Shown here: piece by piece, positions 25,399 through 35,234 of the stretch | Layout: each line of letters begins with the position of its first letter | Position numbering within the stretch: the stretch's first letter is position 1 | NCBI GenBank assembly: GCA_963728835.1 | Contig: CAVSKZ010000003.1 | Location: 62,001-126,000, forward strand | Direction: 5' to 3' | DNA: 64,000 bases | Source of the DNA: VRUE01 sp963728835 | Lineage (GTDB): Bacteria > Actinomycetota > Thermoleophilia > Solirubrobacterales > 70-9 | Notes under the pieces: model-generated | The model's database searches: none | Seen by the model: the letters and a program-made list of their open reading frames with translations, nothing else | What the model was told of the DNA's origin: nothing | Position numbers and translations under genes: made by a program

Positions 25399-28276
25399 AT
25401 GGCTGCAGTGGCCGCTTCGGATCGGATCGTCATCTCGGGTGCCCGGGAGCACAACCTCAAGGACGTCGACGTCGAGCTGCCGCGCGACGCGCTGATCGTG
25501 ATCACCGGGCTCTCGGGGTCGGGGAAGTCGAGCCTCGCCTTCGACACGATCTACGCCGAGGGGCAGCGGCGCTACGTCGAGTCGCTCTCCGCCTACGCGC
25601 GCCAGTTCCTCGGGCTGATGGAGAAGCCCGACGTCGACTCGATCGAGGGGCTCTCGCCGGCGATATCGATCGACCAGAAGACGACCTCGCGCAACCCGCG
25701 CTCCACGGTCGGCACGGTGACGGAGATCCACGACTACCTGCGCCTGCTCTGGGCGCGGATCGGCGTCCCCCACTGCCCCGAGTGCGGCGCCGAGATCACC
25801 GGCCAGACCCAGGAGCAGATCGTCGACCGGCTGATGACCCTCGAGGAGGGCGCGAAGTTCATGGTCATGGGCCCGGTCGTGCGCGGGCGCAAAGGCGAGT
25901 ACGGCAAGCTGCTGGAGCAATTCCGGCTCGAGGGCTACTCACGGGTCAAGGTCGACGGCGAGCTGCGGCGGCCTCGACGAGGAGATCGTCCTCGACAAGA
26001 AGTTCAAACACGACGTATCGGTGGTCGTCGACCGCCTGGTGATGAAGCCGGACCTGCGCCGGCGCCTGTCCGAGTCGGTCGAGGCAGCCGCAGGCCTCGC
26101 GGGCGGCCTAGTCGAAGTCGAGATGGTCGGGGAGGGCTCGGCCGAGCCGTTGCTCTTCTCCGAGCAGTTCGCCTGCCTCGAGTGCGGCACCTCGATCCCC
26201 GAGCTGGAGCCGCGAATCTTCTCCTTCAACTCGCCGCATGGAGCCTGCGAGCGCTGCCACGGGCTCGGCTTCCAGCGCGTGATCGACCCCGAGCTGGTCG
26301 TCCCCGACCCGACCCTCTCGCTGGCCGAGGGCGCCCTGCAGCCCTGGAACCGGGGGGTCACCGCCTACTGGCGGCGGCTGATCGCGGCCGTCGCCGAGGG
26401 GTACGGCGTCGACGCCGAGAAGCCCTGGTCGAAGCTGAAGAAATCGGAGAGAGAGATCTTCCTCCACGGCACCGGAGACGAGCGCCACCAGGTCACCTAC
26501 ACGAACCGCTTCGGCCGGCGCCGCTCCTACAAGGTTCGCTTCGAGGGGATCGTCAACCAGCTCCAGCGCCGTTACGAGGAGACCGACTCCGAGGTCAACC
26601 GCGAGCGGATCGAGGGATACATGGCCGAGCAGCCCTGTCCGGATTGCGACGGCGCCCGGCTGCGTCCGGAGAGCCTCGCGGTCAAGGTCGGCGGGATCAG
26701 CATCGCGGACTTCAGCCAGATGTCCGCTCGCGGCGCGGGGGAGTGGATCGCCGCCCTGGAGCTGACGAAGACGGAGCGGGCGATCGCGCGGCTGATCGTG
26801 CGCGAGATCACCGAACGGCTCGCCTTCCTCGAGAACGTCGGCATCGGCTACCTCTCGCTGGGCCGCTCCGCCCGCTCGCTCTCCGGCGGCGAGGCTCAGC
26901 GGATCCGCCTCGCCACCCAGATCGGCTCCAGCCTGGTCGGCGTGATGTACGTGCTCGACGAGCCTTCGATCGGGCTGCACCAGCGCGACAACGAGAAGCT
27001 GATCGCCACCCTCGACCGCCTCCGCGACCTCGGCAACACGGTGATCGTGGTCGAGCACGACGAGGGCACGATGCTGGCCGCCGACCACCTCGTCGACCTC
27101 GGCCCAGGCGCCGGCGAGCACGGCGGCCACGTGATCGCTGCCGGCACACCGGCCGCCGTCGCCAAGGACCCCGCCTCGCTGACCGGCCAGTACCTCTCCG
27201 GCAAGCGCCGGATCGAGCTTCCCGAACAGCGGCGCAAGCCCACCGGCGCCCTGCGCGTCCGCGGCGCGCGCGAACACAACCTCAAGGGAGTCGACGTCGC
27301 GATTCCGCTCGGCGTCTTCTGCTGCGTAACCGGCGTCTCCGGATCGGGCAAGTCGACCCTGGTCAACGAGACGCTGCACCACGCGGTCGCCAACCGCCTG
27401 CACCAGGCAAAGCTGCGGCCGGGCGCGCACGACGGCGTCGACGGGCTCAGCCAGATCGACAAGATCATCAACATCGACCAGTCGCCGATCGGCCGCACGC
27501 CGCGCTCCAACCCGGCGACCTACACCGGCGTCTTCGACCACATCCGCCAGCTCTTCACCCAAACCCAGGAGGCGAGGGCGCGCGGCTACAAGCCCGGCCG
27601 CTTCAGCTTCAACGTCAAGGGCGGGCGCTGCGAGGTCTGCCGCGGCGACGGTCAGATCAAGATCGAGATGCACTTCCTGCCCGACGTCTACGTCCCCTGC
27701 GAGCAGTGCCACGGCAAGCGCTACAACCGCGAGACGCTCGAGGTCCGCTTCAAGGGCAAGAACATCGGCGACGTGCTGGAGATGTCAGTCGAGGAGGCGG
27801 TCGTCTTCTTCGAGAACGTGCCGAAGATCGCCCGCCGCCTGCGCACCCTGCACGACGTCGGCCTCGACTACATTCGCCTCGGCCAGGCGGCGACGACGCT
27901 CTCCGGGGGCGAGGCGCAGCGGGTGAAGCTGGCGACCGAGCTCTCCAAAGTCGCCACCGGCAACACCCTCTACATCCTCGACGAGCCGACCACCGGCCTG
28001 CACTTCGCCGACGTGCAACGCCTGCTCGACGTGCTCGGTCGCCTGGTCGACGCCGGCAACAGCGTGGTCGTGATCGAGCACAACCTCGACGTGATCAAGA
28101 CCGCCGACCGCCTCATCGACCTCGGCCCCGAGGGGGGCGAAGAGGGGGGTGAGGTGGTCGCCACCGGCACTCCCGAGGAGGTGGCCGCGGTGGAGGGCTC
28201 CTACACCGGCCGCTTCCTCGCCGGGCTGGTCGAGCCGGCGAAGCCGAAGCGCAAGCGCGAGCCGGTCGCCGCTTAG
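25399..28276 (+). CDS. uvrA: Excinuclease ABC subunit A (frameshifted)
   Basis: The 958-residue (corrected) damage-recognition ATPase. The first ABC module has GLSGSGKSSLAFDT; zinc Cys are in CPECGAE, ACLECGTS, CERCHGLG, CPDCDGAR; signature SLSGGEAQRIRLA; second module GVSGSGKSTLVNE, CEVCRGDGQ, CEQCHGKRY, TLSGGEAQRVKLA. The frame breaks near 25966-25974, where one extra base in CTGCGGCGGCC separates DGELRR from LDEEIVLDKKFK. Removing it restores a full-length gene. ATG 25399 or GTG 25408 could be used. An SOS box precedes it. It ends convergently, overlapping the ROK gene by four bases. Confidence 0.95.
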
Positions 28277-29241
28277 GTTCTCGGGGACGCGACGAGCAGC
28301 GAGGCCCCGACCGCGCCGCCGAGGTCGCCGAGCGAGGCGACCCTCACCGCGGGTGGCCGGTCGTCGACGAAGAGGTGATCGCCCATCTCCTCGGTCAGCG
28401 GCCCCATATAGCGCTCGCCGAAGCGGACGCCGAGGCCGCCGCCGATGATCACCGCTTCGGGGTCGAGCAGGTTGACGGCCGACGCGATCCCCGTGCCCAG
28501 GGCCTCGATCGCCCGGTCGATCAGCTTCTCGGCGAGGTGGTCCCCGTGGTCCAGCGCGCGCTGCCAGATGCCGCTGGTCAGCCGGTCTTTCTCGTGCTTG
28601 CGCATCAGCTTGAAGAGGTCGGTCTTGGCCCCGTCATCGTGCTGGCGCCTCGCCTCCGCCTCCATCGCCGCCCGGCCCGCGTAGGCCTCCATGCAGCCCC
28701 TGCGACCGCAGGGGCACTTCGCTCCGCCGTGCTTTACGACCATGTGGCCGATCTCCCCGGCGGCGCCGCGGCCGAGCCAGGGCTCTCCGTCGAGCACCAG
28801 ACCGCCGCCGACCCCAGTGCCCCAGAAGACGCCGATCAGGCTGGAGTACTCGCGCCCGGCGCCGAGGTGGAACTCGGCCTCCGTCGCGACCTGGACGTCG
28901 TTGCCGACGCGGACCCCGGTCCCAAGCGCCTCCTCGAGCGCTTCGGCCAGCGCGAAGCTGCCCTCCCAGCCCGGAAGGTTGCGGGCGCCGGAGACGACGC
29001 CGGTTCGCTCGTCCGCGTCTCCGGGCGAGCCGACGCCGACACCCCGGAGGGCGCCGGTCTGCACGCCGGCCTCCTCGGCGGCCTCGCGGAGCGCCGCCGC
29101 CATCTCGCCGGCAACGTCCTCAGGCCCCCCGCTGGTCGGCGTCGGGCGCCGCGACTGGCCGAGCACCTCGCCGCTCGCATCGACGATCGCGGTCTGGATC
29201 TTCGTCCCGCCGAGGTCGATGCCGCCGCGCAAGTCCGCCAC
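28273..29241 (-). CDS. ROK-family sugar kinase (glucokinase-like)
   Basis: A 322-residue ROK protein. The phosphate loop is GGIDLGGTKIQTAI; the sugar-binding Asp is in VGNDVQVAT; GEIGHMVVKHGG gives the metal-binding His; CPCGRRGCMEAYAG is the ROK zinc site. There is no N-terminal HTH, so it is a kinase rather than a repressor. Glucose is the likeliest substrate, but N-acetylglucosamine or fructose cannot be excluded. Confidence 0.9.
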   Translation of the reverse strand: MADLRGGIDLGGTKIQTAIVDASGEVLGQSRRPTPTSGGPEDVAGEMAAALREAAEEAGVQTGALRGVGVGSPGDADERTGVVSGARNLPGWEGSFALAEALEEALGTGVRVGNDVQVATEAEFHLGAGREYSSLIGVFWGTGVGGGLVLDGEPWLGRGAAGEIGHMVVKHGGAKCPCGRRGCMEAYAGRAAMEAEARRQHDDGAKTDLFKLMRKHEKDRLTSGIWQRALDHGDHLAEKLIDRAIEALGTGIASAVNLLDPEAVIIGGGLGVRFGERYMGPLTEEMGDHLFVDDRPPAVRVASLGDLGGAVGASLLVASPRT

Positions 29242-29261
29242 GTGCGTCAGTCTATGGCGCG

Positions 29262-29831
29262 GTGCAGAGAGGCTGGCGCATCTGGTGGGCGAAGCGGCGC
29301 TGGTATGAGCGCAACCGGCGGCTGGCCCGGCGCCGGCGGCTGGCCCGGCACGCGGCGCGCGGCGGCTTCTACGTGCGCCAGCCGGTCGAGGGCGAGGTCC
29401 TCGAGGCGCTCGACGAGGGCCGCCTGCGGATCGGCGAAGGGACCCTGCTGGAGCCGGGTTGCTGGCTCACCCTGGCGCCCGAGGCGCGGATCGAGATCGG
29501 CGAGGGCTGCTTCCTCAACCGCAACACGATGCTGGCCGCGCTCGAGCGGATCGAGATCGGCGACCACACGATGTTCGCCAACGGCTGCTTCGTCGGCGAC
29601 TCCGACCATCGCTTCGACGACCCCGGCGTTCCGATCACCCAGCAGGGCTTCACCTCCAAGGGGCCGGTGAGGATCGGCTCCAACTGCTGGTTTGGCGTCA
29701 ACTGCGTCGTCACCAGCGGGGTGACGGTAGGCGACCGCTGCGTGATCGGCGCCAACTCGGTCGTAACCCGCGACCTGCCGCCCGGGACGATCGCGGCGGG
29801 CATCCCCGCGAAGCCCTTGAAGCAGCAGTAG
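29262..29831 (+). CDS. Left-handed beta-helix acyltransferase (hexapeptide repeat)
   Basis: A 189-residue protein with hexapeptide-repeat rungs: IEIGEGCFLNRNT, IEIGDHTMFANGCFVGDSDHRF split over two rungs, GPVRIGSNCWFGVNCVV, VGDRCVIGANSVV. The end (PPGTIAAGIPAKPLK) is typical of the maltose/galactoside O-acetyltransferase group. A very basic N-terminus (WAKRRWYERNRRLARRRR) may bind membrane or RNA. GTG 29262 is divergent from the ROK gene by 20 bases. The substrate is unknown. Confidence 0.85.
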   Translation: MQRGWRIWWAKRRWYERNRRLARRRRLARHAARGGFYVRQPVEGEVLEALDEGRLRIGEGTLLEPGCWLTLAPEARIEIGEGCFLNRNTMLAALERIEIGDHTMFANGCFVGDSDHRFDDPGVPITQQGFTSKGPVRIGSNCWFGVNCVVTSGVTVGDRCVIGANSVVTRDLPPGTIAAGIPAKPLKQQ

Positions 29832-29925
29832 CACTGCTTTTGGGCAACTCGCGCAATGTGATCAAAACAGCGTAGTTCCGCACGGGACTGCCTATAATCC
29901 GCCACACGGCCGTGACCCGAAGGGC

Positions 29926-30831
29926 ATGGACCCAATGGACCTCGCAGAACTCGTCGATCCCACTCACGCACAAGGCGACGTGAAGCTCTTCCGTGTCAAG
30001 GACGAGCTTCGAGCTGCGCTTGCCCCGGCGCGACGGGACGGCGGCTCGATCGGCCTGGTGCCGACGATGGGCTACCTCCACGAGGGCCATCTCTCGTTGC
30101 TGCGCGCAGCCCGCGCCGAGTGCGACCTCGTGGTCATGAGCCTCTTCGTCAACCCGGCCCAGTTCGGCCCGGGGGAGGACCTCGACCGCTACCCGCGCGA
30201 CGAGGAGCGCGACCTCCGGCTTGCCGCCGAGGCCGGGGTCGACCTCGTCTACGCGCCGCCCGTGGAGGCGGTCTACCCGGCCGGCTTCGCCACCCATGTC
30301 GAGGTCGGCGGGGAGCTCACCGGCGTTCTCGACGGCGATCCCTCGCGCCGCGGCCCCGGCCACTTCCGCGGCGTCGCCACCGTCGTCGCCAAGCTCTTCA
30401 ACTCGATCCAGCCCGACATCGCCTATTTCGGCCAGAAGGACGCCCAGCAGGTCGCCGTGATCCGCCGCATGGTCCGCGACCTCGACATCCCCGTGAGGAT
30501 CGAGGTGCTGCCGACCGTGCGCGAGGCCGACGGCCTGGCGATGAGCTCGCGCAACGCCTACCTCGACCCCCGCGCTCGGGGGCAGGCGGTCGCGCTCTCG
30601 CGGGCGCTGCGCGCCGCCGAGGAGGCGGCCCGGGCCGATGGCCTCGAGGCCGGGCTGCGGGCCGCCCGCGCCGAGCTCGAGGCCGCCGGGGTCGAGCCCG
30701 AGTACCTGGAGGCGCGCGACGCAGAGAGCTTGACCGAGGTCGCCGAGCTCGGCGACCGTCCAACCTTGATCGCGGTCGCCGCCCACGTCGGCGGCGCCCG
30801 CCTGATCGACAACGTCTTGATCCGACCTTGA
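29926..30831 (+). CDS. panC: Pantothenate synthetase
   Basis: A 301-residue enzyme joining pantoate and beta-alanine with ATP. Motifs: LVPTMGYLHEGHLSLL (the HIGH-like site), VMSLFVNPAQFGPGEDL, FGQKDAQQVAVIRRM and the KMSKS-equivalent LAMSSRNAYL. An N-terminal extension of about 20 residues precedes the usual start. ATG 29926 has GAAGG five bases upstream. A perfect TATAAT at 29893-29898 gives a likely -10 box for panCDB. This is the first gene of the operon. Confidence 0.96.
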   Translation: MDPMDLAELVDPTHAQGDVKLFRVKDELRAALAPARRDGGSIGLVPTMGYLHEGHLSLLRAARAECDLVVMSLFVNPAQFGPGEDLDRYPRDEERDLRLAAEAGVDLVYAPPVEAVYPAGFATHVEVGGELTGVLDGDPSRRGPGHFRGVATVVAKLFNSIQPDIAYFGQKDAQQVAVIRRMVRDLDIPVRIEVLPTVREADGLAMSSRNAYLDPRARGQAVALSRALRAAEEAARADGLEAGLRAARAELEAAGVEPEYLEARDAESLTEVAELGDRPTLIAVAAHVGGARLIDNVLIRP

Positions 30832-30866
30832 AACGCGAAATTCGAGAGAGCTGAACGGGAGGCCAG

Positions 30867-31280
30867 ATGCAAAGGCAGATGCTCAAGTCCAAGATCCACC
30901 GTGCCACGGTGACCGACTGCGACGTCGACTACATCGGCAGCATCACCATCGACACCGAGCTGATGGCGAGCGCGGACCTGATCACCAACGAGCAGGTCCA
31001 CGTCTGGGACATCGACAACGGGGCGCGCTTCGTGACCTACGTGATCGACGGCGAGCCGGGGTCGAAGACGATGCAGGTCAACGGGGCGGCGGCGCACCTG
31101 ACCCGCCCGGGCCACAAGATCATCGTCGCCTCCTTCGGCGCCTACGACGAGAGCGACCTCGAGACCTACTCGCCGGTCGTCGTCCACGTCGACGACGAGA
31201 ACGAGATCGTCGCCGTCGACAGCCACCCCGAGGTGCTCCTCGCCGAGCCGGCGCACGCTTCGGACGCGGAGATGGCTTGA
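30867..31280 (+). CDS. panD: Aspartate 1-decarboxylase
   Basis: A 137-residue pyruvoyl enzyme making beta-alanine. The self-cleavage site is the Gly-Ser in YIGSITID near residue 24; the new N-terminal Ser becomes the pyruvoyl group. KSKIHRATVTD and HVWDIDNGARF are the other signatures. GGGAGG precedes the ATG. It overlaps panB by one base. Confidence 0.97.
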   Translation: MQRQMLKSKIHRATVTDCDVDYIGSITIDTELMASADLITNEQVHVWDIDNGARFVTYVIDGEPGSKTMQVNGAAAHLTRPGHKIIVASFGAYDESDLETYSPVVVHVDDENEIVAVDSHPEVLLAEPAHASDAEMA

Positions 31281-32216
31281 TGACCTCGGGCGCCCGCTCG
31301 CACACCGCGCCGCCGCCCGAGGGGCGGAAGCCGGTCACCCTGCCCCGCCTGGCCGAGATGAAGGCCGCCGGCGAGCCGATCGCGATGGTCACCGCCTACG
31401 ACTACCCCTCGGCCCGGGTCGCCGAGGAGGCCGGCGCGGACGTCGTCCTGGTCGGCGACTCCGCAGCGATGGTCGTGCTCGGCCACCCCGGCACCGAGGC
31501 CGTCTCGATGGAGGAGATGATCGTCCTCGGCAAGGCCGTGCGGCGCGGGCTGAACACGCCGCTGATGGTCGGCGACATGCCGATGGGCAGCTACGAGGCG
31601 AGCAACGAGCTGGCGATCGGCAACGCCCAGCGCCTGGTCAAGGAGACCGGCTGCCAGACGGTGAAGCTGGAGGCGGGAGGGATATCGGTCGAGCGCGCCC
31701 GCGCGATCGTCCGCTCCGGGATCCCGGTGATGGGCCACGTCGGGCTGACGCCCCAGACCGCGACGGCGCTGGGCGGCTACAAAGCCCAGGGCAAGACCGC
31801 CCAGAGCGCGATCCAGCTCTGCGAGGACGCGCTGGCGCTGCAGGCGGTCGGCTGCTTCGCGATCGTCTTCGAGGCCGTGCCGGCTGCCGTGACCGAGGCG
31901 ATCGTCGAGAAGCTCGAGATCCCGGCGATCGGCATCGGCGCCGGCCCCGCGACCGCGGGCCAGGTCCTCGTCTTCCACGACCTGCTCGGCATCACCACCG
32001 GGCGCATGGCGAAATTCGTCAAGCAATACGCCAATGTCCACGAGGAGATGGTCGGCGGCATGGAGCGCTACGTCGAGGAGGTCCGCACCCGCCACTTCCC
32101 CGAACCCGACCACGTCTACGGCATCGAGCCCGCCGAGCTGGCCGAGCTCGAGGCGCTACCTGGAGCAGGAGAGCCTCACCTCGGCGAAGGCGTGGGACTG
32201 GGAGCCGCTGTCCTAG
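31280..32216 (+). CDS. panB: 3-methyl-2-oxobutanoate hydroxymethyltransferase (frameshifted at the C-terminus)
   Basis: The pantoate-forming enzyme of the panCDB operon. VTAYDYPSARVAEEAG, VGDSAAMVVLG, the Mg site VGDMPMGSYE and MGHVGLTPQT confirm PanB. As read, the frame ends at 32224 with an atypical Gly-rich tail. Removing one base near 32152-32158 gives YLEQESLTSAKAWDWEPLS and a stop at 32216, a normal family C-terminus (311 residues). A single-base insertion error is likely. ATG 31280 overlaps the panD stop. Confidence 0.94.
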
Positions 32217-32257
32217 CGGCCTAGAGTCCACCCGAGACTCTTAAGATGGGCGTCAGA

Positions 32258-32515
32258 GTGCCCGTCTACGAGTTCGAGTGCGAGCAGTGCGGCGACCGCT
32301 TCGAGGAGCTGGCGCCGAGCGATACGCAGAGCCTTGCCTGCCCGGCCTGCGGTTCGGGTCGCACACGGCGCCTGATCTCGCCGGTTTCCCCACCCGGCCG
32401 CCAGCCACGCGGGGCGAGCGTTCGCTCGGGCGAATCGCAGCGCCGCGAGCGCGAAGCGGCGCGGGGGGAGCGCCTCGCCGAGACCAGGCGCAAGCGCGCG
32501 GCGGGAGAGCTTTGA
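32258..32515 (+). CDS. FmdB-type zinc ribbon protein
   Basis: An 85-residue small protein. PVYEFECEQCGDRFEEL and CPACGSGRTRRL hold the four-Cys zinc ribbon of the FmdB/CxxC_CxxC_SSSS family; the rest is an Arg-rich tail. The family starts MP-x-YEF, so GTG 32258 was preferred to ATG 32246. Its role is unknown; it overlaps the UDG gene by one base. Confidence 0.85.
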   Translation: MPVYEFECEQCGDRFEELAPSDTQSLACPACGSGRTRRLISPVSPPGRQPRGASVRSGESQRREREAARGERLAETRRKRAAGEL

Positions 32516-33189
32516 TGGTCACCGCCGAGGAGCGGCGAGAGCACTTGGTCGCCCTCTACAAGGAAGTCCGGGCCTGCACGAAGTGCCCCCTGCACGAGAC
32601 GCGCACCAAGGCGGTCTTCGGGGCCGGGGACGCCGACGCGGACCTGATGTTCGTCGGCGAGGCGCCCGGGGCCGAAGAGGACCGCCAGGGCCTTCCCTTC
32701 GTCGGTCGCGCCGGCCAGCTGCTCAACCAGATGCTGGAGGAGATCGGGCTCTCGCGCGAGGAGGTCTTCATCGCCAACGTGCTGAAGAGCCGTCCGCCGG
32801 GAAACCGCGACCCGCAGCCCCTGGAGATCGAGGCCTGCCGCGCCTACCTCTTCGAGCAGGTGCGCCTGATCGAGCCGACGGTCATCTGCACGCTGGGCAA
32901 CTTCGCCACCAAGCTGCTCACCGGCAACCCGGCCGGAATCACCCGGGTGCGGGGAACCCCCCAGGTGCACGAGCTGGGCGGGCGCACGGTCTTCCTGTTG
33001 CCGATCTTCCACCCGGCGGCCGCGCTGCGCACGCCGGCCGTGAAGGAGACGCTGCGCGAGGACTTCGCCACCATCCCGGACCTGCTGGCGATGGGTCCCC
33101 CGGTCGCCGCCGAAGAGCCTCTCGAGGAGCCGGAGGAGGGGGATTCGGCGCCCGAGCCCCCCGCCGACCAGCTCGGCTTCTTCGGGTGA
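32515..33189 (+). CDS. Family-4 uracil-DNA glycosylase (Fe-S)
   Basis: A 224-residue base-excision repair enzyme. CTKCPLHETRT (two Fe-S Cys), MFVGEAPGAEEDRQGLPFVG (active-site motif A) and LLPIFHPAAALR (motif B His) identify UDG family 4; further Fe-S Cys are in IEACRAYL and VICTLGNFA. It removes uracil from DNA. The acidic Pro-rich end (EEPLEEPEEGD) is extra. It overlaps tsaE by four bases. Confidence 0.95.
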   Translation: MVTAEERREHLVALYKEVRACTKCPLHETRTKAVFGAGDADADLMFVGEAPGAEEDRQGLPFVGRAGQLLNQMLEEIGLSREEVFIANVLKSRPPGNRDPQPLEIEACRAYLFEQVRLIEPTVICTLGNFATKLLTGNPAGITRVRGTPQVHELGGRTVFLLPIFHPAAALRTPAVKETLREDFATIPDLLAMGPPVAAEEPLEEPEEGDSAPEPPADQLGFFG

Positions 33190-33641
33190 GCGTCCAGCGG
33201 CATCTCACGCAGTCCGCCGCGGAGACCGAAGCGCTCGGCGGCGAGCTCGCCGAGCGGCTCGGCCCCGGCGACGTGGTCGTCGTCAGCGGCGAGGTCGGTG
33301 CCGGCAAGACGACCCTGATCCGCGGCGCCTGCCGGGCGCTCGGGATCGAGTCCCCGGTCACCTCGCCCACCTTCACGATCGGCCACCGGTACGAGGGGGG
33401 ACGGCTGCCGGTCGCCCACCTCGACCTCTACCGGCTCGAGGGCGGCCTCGAGGGCGAGGACCCAGCCCTTCTCGACGACTACCTGGTCGCGAACGCGGTC
33501 GCCTTCGTCGAGTGGCCGGCGGTGGCCGAGCCCCATCTCACCGACCGGCGGGTCCTGGCCGTGCGCCTCGCCCACGCGGGCGGCGACCGCCGCGAGATCG
33601 AGATTCCGCCGCATCCGCCCGCAAACAGGCGTGTTCAGTAG
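33186..33641 (+). CDS. tsaE: tRNA t6A biosynthesis ATPase TsaE
   Basis: A 151-residue P-loop protein supporting TsaB-TsaD in N6-threonylcarbamoyladenosine formation on tRNA. VVVSGEVGAGKTTLIRGACR is the Walker A region; SPTFTIGHRYEG and VAHLDLYRLEG follow, then FVEWPAVAE (Walker B-like). It starts with GTG overlapping the UDG stop. It is the first gene of the local t6A set. Confidence 0.95.
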   Translation: MSVQRHLTQSAAETEALGGELAERLGPGDVVVVSGEVGAGKTTLIRGACRALGIESPVTSPTFTIGHRYEGGRLPVAHLDLYRLEGGLEGEDPALLDDYLVANAVAFVEWPAVAEPHLTDRRVLAVRLAHAGGDRREIEIPPHPPANRRVQ

Positions 33642-33696
33642 AGAGCGGTACATGTAGCATCGAACGGATGTCGAAATGCGAACTGGAGGGATGCCG

Positions 33697-34071
33697 ATGA
33701 AGGGAATGAAGACGCTGGGCGCCGCGCTGCTGACGGTCGCGGCTCTGACCTGCCTGGCGCCGGCGTCGGCGGGGGCTGCCGCCTACCAGCATTACGTCGC
33801 CTGCGGTGTCTCCCAGAACGCGCCGCCGGCGCACAAATGTCCGAAGAAAAGCAAGAAGGGCGCCTTCTTCAAAAGCCTCCAGGCGGAAGTCGACTACAGC
33901 ATCTGCGTCAAGTTCCCGACTGGGGAAAACATCTGCGCGAAAGCCCAGCCGGCCAAACAGGGAAAGCTCTACGTCAACAAGATCACTTCCAACATCCCCG
34001 GCAAGCACCGGGTGACCTGGTTCGTCGGGGGCAAACGCGTCGGTCTCTTCATCTTCAAAGTCTCTGACTGA
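33697..34071 (+). CDS. Small secreted protein, function unknown
   Basis: A 124-residue protein with a clear Sec signal (MKGMKTLGAALLTVAALTCL, cleavage after ASAGA). The mature part is basic with three Cys (VACGV, HKCPK, SICVKF, ICAKA region) and a beta-rich end GKHRVTWFVGGKRVGLFIF. GGAGGG lies six bases before ATG 33697. It sits between tsaE and tsaB, an odd place for a secreted protein. I do not recognise the family. Confidence 0.75.
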   Translation: MKGMKTLGAALLTVAALTCLAPASAGAAAYQHYVACGVSQNAPPAHKCPKKSKKGAFFKSLQAEVDYSICVKFPTGENICAKAQPAKQGKLYVNKITSNIPGKHRVTWFVGGKRVGLFIFKVSD

Positions 34072-34795
34072 CCGTCCGGGAACCGAGATCGCCGTCGTCG
34101 GCTTCGACACGGCGACCGCCGACACCGCTGTCTGCTCGACGCGCGGCGACGCGGCGATGCACGAGGAGCGACTCGGGCTCGGGCCTGACGGGAGCCCGCG
34201 GCACTCGACCGCGCTGCTGGCCGAGGTCGAGCGCGCGACGTCGGCAATCGGGGGCTGGGGTGCAGTCGACCGGATAGCGGTCGGTCTCGGCCCGGGCTCC
34301 TTCGTCGGGATCCGCATCGCGATCGCCACGGCTCGCGGCTTGGCCGCGAGCACCGGCCTGCCGGTGACGGGGGTCTGCACCCTCGACGCGCTCGGCCGGG
34401 CGGCGGGGGAGGCGGCGGACCCAGGTCGGTCCTGCCTGGCCGTGCTCGACGCGCGCCGGGGGGAGGCGTTTGCCGCGCTCTACGCGGCCGACGGCACCCG
34501 GCTTTGGGAGCCCTTCGTGGCCGCGCCCGAGGAGCTGGCGGACCGCGTCGGGGCTCTTCCGCAACCGCCCCTGGCAGCCGGATCGGGAGCGCTACGATTT
34601 CGGGATGAGCTGGCGAGTCGGGGCGTCGAGGTTCCCGGCGACGCCGACCCCGTCCACCGGGTCGCGGCGCGGCACGTCTGCGCGCTCGCGGCGCCCGGCG
34701 GCAGCGTGGACGACGACCGGCTCGACCCGATCTACCTGAGGCCTCCCGATGCGCAGCGATGGCGTGAGCGAAACGATGTCCAGCCGGCCGAGTGA
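34064..34795 (+). CDS. tsaB: tRNA t6A biosynthesis protein TsaB, non-canonical start
   Basis: The protease-like partner of TsaD. VVGFDTATADTAVC, IAVGLGPGSFVGIRIAI and ATARGLAAS are TsaB motifs. The conserved N-terminal strand lies upstream of the first ATG (34157), yet between the in-frame stop at 34013 and that ATG there is no ATG, GTG or TTG. CTG 34064, overlapping the preceding stop region, is the best candidate; an ATC start or a lost base is also possible. The protein is about 243 residues from there. Confidence 0.85.
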   Translation: MTDRPGTEIAVVGFDTATADTAVCSTRGDAAMHEERLGLGPDGSPRHSTALLAEVERATSAIGGWGAVDRIAVGLGPGSFVGIRIAIATARGLAASTGLPVTGVCTLDALGRAAGEAADPGRSCLAVLDARRGEAFAALYAADGTRLWEPFVAAPEELADRVGALPQPPLAAGSGALRFRDELASRGVEVPGDADPVHRVAARHVCALAAPGGSVDDDRLDPIYLRPPDAQRWRERNDVQPAE

Positions 34796-34814
34796 GGCGC
34801 TCGAGGGAGTCGAG

Positions 34815-35234
34815 ATGAGGCGGCTCGCCTACAGCGACCTGCCCGCCGTGATCTCGATCGAGCGCCGTTCCTTCCCGACCCCCTGGTCGCTGGCGATGTT
34901 CGTGCTCGAGCTCTCCAAGCCGTCGGGCATCTGCCTCGCGGCGACCGACGGCACCGGGCTCTGCGGCTACCTGGTCTGCTCGCGCTACGACCAGGTCTGG
35001 CACCTGATGAACGTCGCCGTCGCCCCCGAGCGCCGGCGCACCGGCATCGCCCGCGGCTTGATCTCGCGGCTCCTCGAGGAGGGGGAAGGGCGACTTCCCT
35101 TCACGCTCGAGGTCCGGGTCTCCAACCGGCCCGCGATCGCGATGTACGAGAGGCTCGGCTTCCACTCGGCAGGCGTGCGGCCCCGCTACTACCAGGACAA
35201 CGGCGAGGACGCTCTGATCATGTGGCTGGACTGA
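34815..35234 (+). CDS. rimI: Ribosomal-protein-alanine N-acetyltransferase RimI
   Basis: A 139-residue GNAT enzyme. IERRSFPTPWSLAMF is the RimI N-terminal motif; NVAVAPERRRTGIARGL binds acetyl-CoA (RRxxG/A); VSNRPAIAMYERLGFHSAG and YYQDNGEDALIM complete it. ATG 34815 has GAGGGA at good spacing; an upstream ATG 34749 would overlap tsaB and lacks support. It overlaps tsaD by 13 bases. Confidence 0.93.
   Translation: MRRLAYSDLPAVISIERRSFPTPWSLAMFVLELSKPSGICLAATDGTGLCGYLVCSRYDQVWHLMNVAVAPERRRTGIARGLISRLLEEGEGRLPFTLEVRVSNRPAIAMYERLGFHSAGVRPRYYQDNGEDALIMWLD

Noticed and set aside
26108..27712. Long minus-strand open frame across uvrA
   Set aside because: It is the antisense shadow of uvrA in high-GC DNA, with no ribosome-binding site or domain; the same holds for the many long opposite-strand frames elsewhere.
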